From Prorocentrum cordatum (lineage: Eukaryota > Sar > Dinophyceae > Prorocentrales > Prorocentraceae), in NCBI GenBank assembly GCA_963575745.1, contig CAUYUJ010019346.1:99001-163000 (forward strand): a DNA stretch of 64,000 bases, written 5' to 3'. The notes beneath the pieces are model-generated. The model worked only from the letters and a program-made list of their open reading frames with translations. It was not told where the DNA came from and did no database searches. The translations under genes were made by a program, and so were the position numbers. Positions 60,616 to 64,000 of the stretch are shown piece by piece (positions within the stretch are counted from its first letter, which is position 1; every line of letters begins with the position of its first letter).

Positions 60616-61578
60616 GGAGGAGGGGGGCAGCAAGAGGAGGGGGGAGGGGAAGGGGAGGGCGACAGAGGGGGGAAGGCGGGGGGGGCTCCGCCCGTTGATC
60701 ACGGCAACACCTCCATTCCCGAGTTGGAGAAACTGGTGGATCTCCTCACGAAGTGCGGTGACACGATGGGGGCGCGGAAGCATCAGCTCATTCTGGACCA
60801 GAAGCGCCGTGCTGCCACAGCCCCCGCTGTCCCGCTACAGGCTAAGGTCAACAAGGCTTTCCACGACCTCCGTCAGCTTCGTGATCGTACCGACAAGGCC
60901 TGCAACGTCTATGAGAAGATGGAGGCTGAGTTGGTGTTGCAGCGGGGCCGCATCCAGACCCTCACGAACGAGCTCAAGCAGGCGGAGGAGGCGCACACGG
61001 CCTTGGTGGAGCAGCTCCACAAAGAAGTCGCACCTCCTTCGTCTTCAGGCCCGCCTCCAGCTGCCTGTCTGGACATTGCGGCCATCATCCAGGGCAAGGC
61101 TGAGGAGATCCCGATCTCGATCGACTCGCTGCTGGCCCCTCAGAATGACTATGAGATTGCTGGCGACGACCTTGAGGAGGCGAATCGCAGGGCGCAGGAG
61201 CTCAAGCAGTCTCTTCAAGATGCAGTTCGTAAGTTGTTCGGCGACGCGCTGGTCAGGACCCAAGCCTTCCAGGCGGACCAGCAGAAGATGCTCGAGCGGC
61301 TCGCCTCCAAGCGGAGGCGCAAAGATGGAGACGAAGCAGCGGAGCCAGCTGCGGGAGATGGAGATCCTGCTCCTACTGCCGCTGCCGCCGCCGCGGGCGG
61401 CGACAACGTGGCTGCTGCTGGGGCAGCCGCCTCTGCCCCCCAGGCTGAGGCTCCAGGGGACGGCGTTGCTGCGGATCCCGACCGTGCAGATGTACGAGCC
61501 CGTGCTGAACGCCTGCTGTCACATGTCCCCCCCCCCCCCGCGGCTGAGGGGCAGCGGGGGGGCACAGCTGCAGCCTGA
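60616..61578 (+). CDS. LINE-type ORF1, coiled-coil protein
   Basis: Open after a TAA at 60613; protein-like from about 60700 (HGNTSIPELEKLVDLLTKCG) to a TGA at 61576. Long helices with heptad pattern run over KVNKAFHDLRQLRDRTDKAC, then ELVLQRGRIQTLTNELKQAE. An acidic middle (PISIDSLLAPQNDYEIAGDD) is followed by a basic patch (LASKRRRKDGDEA) and an Ala/Pro-rich tail. Coiled-coil ORF1 proteins bind element RNA in LINEs. The first in-frame ATG is at 60766; the true 5' end is probably missing. The overlap with ORF2 is about 90 bp. Confidence 0.75.
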   Translation, partial: GGGGQQEEGGGEGEGDRGGKAGGAPPVDHGNTSIPELEKLVDLLTKCGDTMGARKHQLILDQKRRAATAPAVPLQAKVNKAFHDLRQLRDRTDKACNVYEKMEAELVLQRGRIQTLTNELKQAEEAHTALVEQLHKEVAPPSSSGPPPAACLDIAAIIQGKAEEIPISIDSLLAPQNDYEIAGDDLEEANRRAQELKQSLQDAVRKLFGDALVRTQAFQADQQKMLERLASKRRRKDGDEAAEPAAGDGDPAPTAAAAAAGGDNVAAAGAAASAPQAEAPGDGVAADPDRADVRARAERLLSHVPPPPAAEGQRGGTAAA

Positions 61579-63346
61579 ACATCTTCATCTGAGCCACTCT
61601 GACGGACTCGCGCCTGTCTCTGCAGGCCAGCCGTCCAACTTGTCTAACTTTATTCTTTCGGCCTCTCGGCCTCACCTCCGTCGTTTCCTCCGCTCCCGCG
61701 TTGCGCGTCCTTCAGGCTGTGGCCTGAAGGCTGCTGTTCGTCACACGTGCTGGAGGACCAAACGAATTTTGTCTGGTGAGTGTCAGAGGTTCGACTCCCT
61801 GCAGGTTGCCCTATCCAAGCCTGCCGATTTTGCTCGGCCTGGCCCAGCTTACCCAGTGTTGGCTGCGCCTGGCTCTCAGTACCCGATTGAGGTGGTGCCT
61901 GGTCCCAGGATCTCCCAGGCTCCCCTCCCGTGCTCCTCCCTTGCCCCTCCTGGCTTCCTGGAGCCCGACGGGATGAGCTCGGTCGCTTTGTCTGTTCGAA
62001 CCCTCAACTGCAACAGTTGGGGCACCCTGAAGAAGATGTTACCTCACACGCCTTCGGCGGTCCTGCTGGTGCAGGAACACAGATTGGCGGGCAGTGAAGA
62101 AGTTGCTCAGGCCTCCTCTTGGTGTGCTCGTAATGGCTGGAAATCGTTGTGGACCCCAGCCGTTCTCACGGAAAACGGCACGTCTGGGGGCACTGTTTTG
62201 CTTGTGAAAAGTTGGCTTGGCCTTTACCCCCCTCCCTCTGGACGCGCTATCGTTCCAGGGCGGGCTACCCATGGGGTCATTCAGGTTCCAGGCGGTCCCA
62301 GCTACCACATGTTTTCGGTTTACCTGCATGATGGGGAAGGTTTGACCGAGCGCAATCTTGAGCTCTTAAGTTGTGTCGGCGCCTGTGCTTCCGCGTGCTG
62401 CTCCAGTTTTGTTGTGGGCGGAGACTTCAACGTCTCACCGTGCGAGCTGGAGAGTAGCAAGTTTGTTTCTCAGCTTCAGGGCCAGCTTATCAACCCTGGA
62501 GGCCATGCTCATTTTGGTCAGGGGGCCCCCTCCACCCTGGACTATTTTGTTTGCAGTGGGGGGCTGGGGAAAGCCGTGGATTCTTGCTGGATCGATCTGA
62601 CGACGGAGCTCAGTCCCCATCGTCCCGTGGAGCTTCAGTTCCACCGATCCCCTGCTACCCTCAAGGCCCTCAGTTTCAGGAAGCCCCCCCCTCTGCCGAG
62701 AGACCGCGTCATAGGTCCGATGCTGCCCCCTCCGTGCTGGGATCACGTGATCTCGCGAGCTCAGGCTGGTCTTGACGCGGTCGCAGCAGGCGACGCCGCG
62801 GCTGCCCTCAGCCACTTGTCGCCGGCTTACGGAGCTTGGGCCGATAAGGCGGAGGAGGAGCTGGTCCATTTGTTGGGGGCGGACCTGGTGAAGGCAGGAT
62901 GCAGGAGTAAGGGGCCTCAGCTCGCGCGGCGCAGCTTAGTGGGCCGAGATTCACAGCCAAGGTATCCTGAGCACCGCGCCATCTGCTGGCTGGTGGCTCA
63001 GTTTCGCGCGTTTATGGGGCTGCAGCGGGCCGACCAAGGTTGCGGGAGCCAGGCCGCCAGCTTGCATGCTTTGCTTGTCAGCCCCCCTCCTGCGATTTCT
63101 CGTCATTCGAGCAAGTATGCCACCTCTTTCAGCCGCGTGGAAGACTTTACTGCTGCTTTGCAGGGCGATCTCCGCCAGGCCCCTTCTGGGCAAATTGTGA
63201 AAGGTGACGAGCTTCTTGGCACCCTTGTCTCTGTCTTGGAAGGGGCCAATGGGGAGTTTCGGGCCCAGGCGCAGTCTGACTGGAGAGCCTGGCTCACGGA
63301 GGGCCTCGATCAAAGGGGCCCGTCGGGTGCATGCGATAGTCCGTGA
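61490..63346 (+). CDS. LINE-type ORF2, N-terminal part: APE-like endonuclease
   Basis: The frame is open far upstream, but the part before about 61490 is a shadow of ORF1 and a GGA tract. Endonuclease motifs appear in order: RTLNCNSW (Asn codon 62006), VQEHR (Glu 62075), GGDFNVSP (Asp 62423, Asn 62429), STLDYFV (Asp 62540) and SPHRPVEL (His 62618), the metal-binding and catalytic set of APE-type endonucleases that nick target DNA. A linker to RT follows (DLTTELSPHR onwards, then helical sequence to WRAWLTEGLDQ). The frame stops at 63344 because of a register change near 63317. Confidence 0.85.
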   Translation: MYEPVLNACCHMSPPPPRLRGSGGAQLQPEHLHLSHSDGLAPVSAGQPSNLSNFILSASRPHLRRFLRSRVARPSGCGLKAAVRHTCWRTKRILSGECQRFDSLQVALSKPADFARPGPAYPVLAAPGSQYPIEVVPGPRISQAPLPCSSLAPPGFLEPDGMSSVALSVRTLNCNSWGTLKKMLPHTPSAVLLVQEHRLAGSEEVAQASSWCARNGWKSLWTPAVLTENGTSGGTVLLVKSWLGLYPPPSGRAIVPGRATHGVIQVPGGPSYHMFSVYLHDGEGLTERNLELLSCVGACASACCSSFVVGGDFNVSPCELESSKFVSQLQGQLINPGGHAHFGQGAPSTLDYFVCSGGLGKAVDSCWIDLTTELSPHRPVELQFHRSPATLKALSFRKPPPLPRDRVIGPMLPPPCWDHVISRAQAGLDAVAAGDAAAALSHLSPAYGAWADKAEEELVHLLGADLVKAGCRSKGPQLARRSLVGRDSQPRYPEHRAICWLVAQFRAFMGLQRADQGCGSQAASLHALLVSPPPAISRHSSKYATSFSRVEDFTAALQGDLRQAPSGQIVKGDELLGTLVSVLEGANGEFRAQAQSDWRAWLTEGLDQRGPSGACDSP

Positions 63347-64000
63347 CCCCACCCCTTGGGTCCCCACCACGACCCTTGCCAGAGATGGGCCTGTTGTGGC
63401 CGACCCCCTTTCGCTGCTGTCCGATGAAGGCACCAAGTTTGCCAGGTTCTGGAAAGATGGCGCTGGCAATCCTGCGAGTTGCACTCTTGTGGAAGCTCCC
63501 CCCAGGGCTGATCCCGCTCAGTTGCGGGCTGTTAGCAAGAAATATAAGAGAACCTCGGCTGTCACTTACGACGGGTTTGATTGCCGTCACTTTCACCTTC
63601 TGTGTGATGCTGGGCTGGTTGCGCTTGGCATGCCCTTTCAGCTGATGGGGTCGGTTGGCCAACTTCCGCGCCAGATCTCCGCGGCGTTGATTGCCCTGCT
63701 CTCGAAACCCAGCGGTGGCTACAGACCGATAGGGGTGTTCTGCTCCTGGTATAGGGTCTGGGGGCGCCTCAGGCGTCCCCAAGCCTTACACTGGGAGCAG
63801 CAACGCCCCCGTCGGTACTGGGCTGCTGGGGCGTTTCGTGGAGCTGCGGATGTGGTCGGGCGTCAATCGTTTCGCTCGGAGACGGGGACCTCTAAAGGGG
63901 AAGAGAGTGCCAGCGTCTTCTATGACATGCTCAAGTATTATGAAACGATTGATTTAGACGTGTTAGAGCAGCGTTGCCACCAACACAATTTCCCGATAGT
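63318..64000 (+). CDS. LINE-type ORF2 continued: reverse transcriptase (cut by window end)
   Basis: The register shifts by one inserted base in AAAGGGGCCC (63312-63321) and stays open to the window edge. It reads ARRVHAIVRDPTPWVPTTTL, then TYDGFDCRHFHLLCDAGLVA and KPSGGYRPIGVFCSWYRVWG (63716-63775). DG.D.RHF and K..GGYRPI are the usual N-terminal RT blocks of non-LTR elements; the catalytic YADD block would lie beyond the window. Without the shift the polyprotein would be truncated, so the copy may be inactive. Confidence 0.8.

Larger units (their letters stand above)
60690..64000 (+). mobile_element. Non-LTR (LINE-like) retrotransposon, 5' and 3' incomplete
   Basis: ORF1 and ORF2 above form one plus-strand element. 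The left limit is taken where protein-like sequence begins after the GGA tract; the right part is outside the window. It supplies the reverse-transcriptase type of activity that could have made the leader-bearing copy at 58.9-59.3 kb. Confidence 0.8.

Noticed and set aside
60320-61489. First ~390 codons of the long open frame that later holds the endonuclease
   Set aside because: It reads through a GGA tract as poly-Arg and then out of register over ORF1, whose own frame is far more protein-like.
61785-61800. GGTTCGACTCC, resembling a tRNA T-loop
   Set aside because: It lies inside ORF2 coding sequence, with no matching A-box or cloverleaf.

Overview
The window is most consistent with nuclear DNA of a dinoflagellate. 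The strongest evidence is a 21/22-base match to the dinoflagellate spliced leader (minus strand, 59274-59295), directly followed by an ATG and an open frame. Supporting evidence: GC-rich sequence packed with simple repeats, no compact gene array, and an APE-type endonuclease / reverse transcriptase (LINE-like) element at the right end. The genus cannot be fixed from this window. There is no tRNA, rRNA, CRISPR array, prophage or bacterial operon that I can support.

Most of the 64 kb is repeats. They fall into four layers. (1) Simple and low-complexity tracts: GT at 2.6-3.8 kb, GGT at 21.3-22.1 kb, GAT at 16.5, 27.8, 49.7 and 51.8 kb, and GGA/CCT in many places. (2) Satellites: ~180 bp at 5.1-7.2 kb, ~150 bp at 10.5-12.4 kb, ~90 bp in three arrays (26.6, 42.7, 47.0 kb), ~80 bp at 35.8 and 48.7 kb, 29 bp in two inverted arrays at 38.3 and 41.6 kb, and a 7-bp array at 56.9-58.1 kb. 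(3) Short elements of 130-330 bp with terminal inverted repeats (TIRs). I name these locally TIR-A to TIR-I, with further dispersed families REP-J, REP-K and REP-L. TIR-A has four copies, each with a perfect 5-bp target-site duplication. TIR-C looks like a mariner-type MITE with a TA duplication. (4) Larger composites: a long degenerate GGCCTCTTGGG-type block with a recurring head and tail (30.8-34.5 kb), and a fold-back-like structure at 38.3-42.4 kb, where inverted 29-bp arrays flank about 3 kb of decayed coding sequence.

Genes are few and mostly broken. The best coding evidence is the non-LTR retrotransposon at 60.6-64.0 kb: a coiled-coil ORF1, an ORF2 with endonuclease motifs, then a reverse-transcriptase start one frame away. 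Next come the spliced-leader-linked minus-strand ORF at 58.9-59.3 kb, a zinc-finger-like minus-strand exon at 56.4-56.8 kb with one frame break, and a multi-frame decayed gene at 40.2-41.1 kb carrying an OTU-protease-like D-G-x-C motif. Several short frames with GC-rich third codon positions (8.8, 25.1, 29.3, 44.5, 45.7, 46.6, 50.9, 51.4, 54.4, 59.6 kb) may be exons or fragments and are given with low confidence. The long arginine/serine/histidine/valine-rich open frames across repeat tracts are not genes.

Nothing here shows genes working together in a pathway. The organisation is that of a repeat-rich intergenic or heterochromatin-like region repeatedly invaded by small DNA elements and one retroelement, and containing at least one probably retroposed mRNA.
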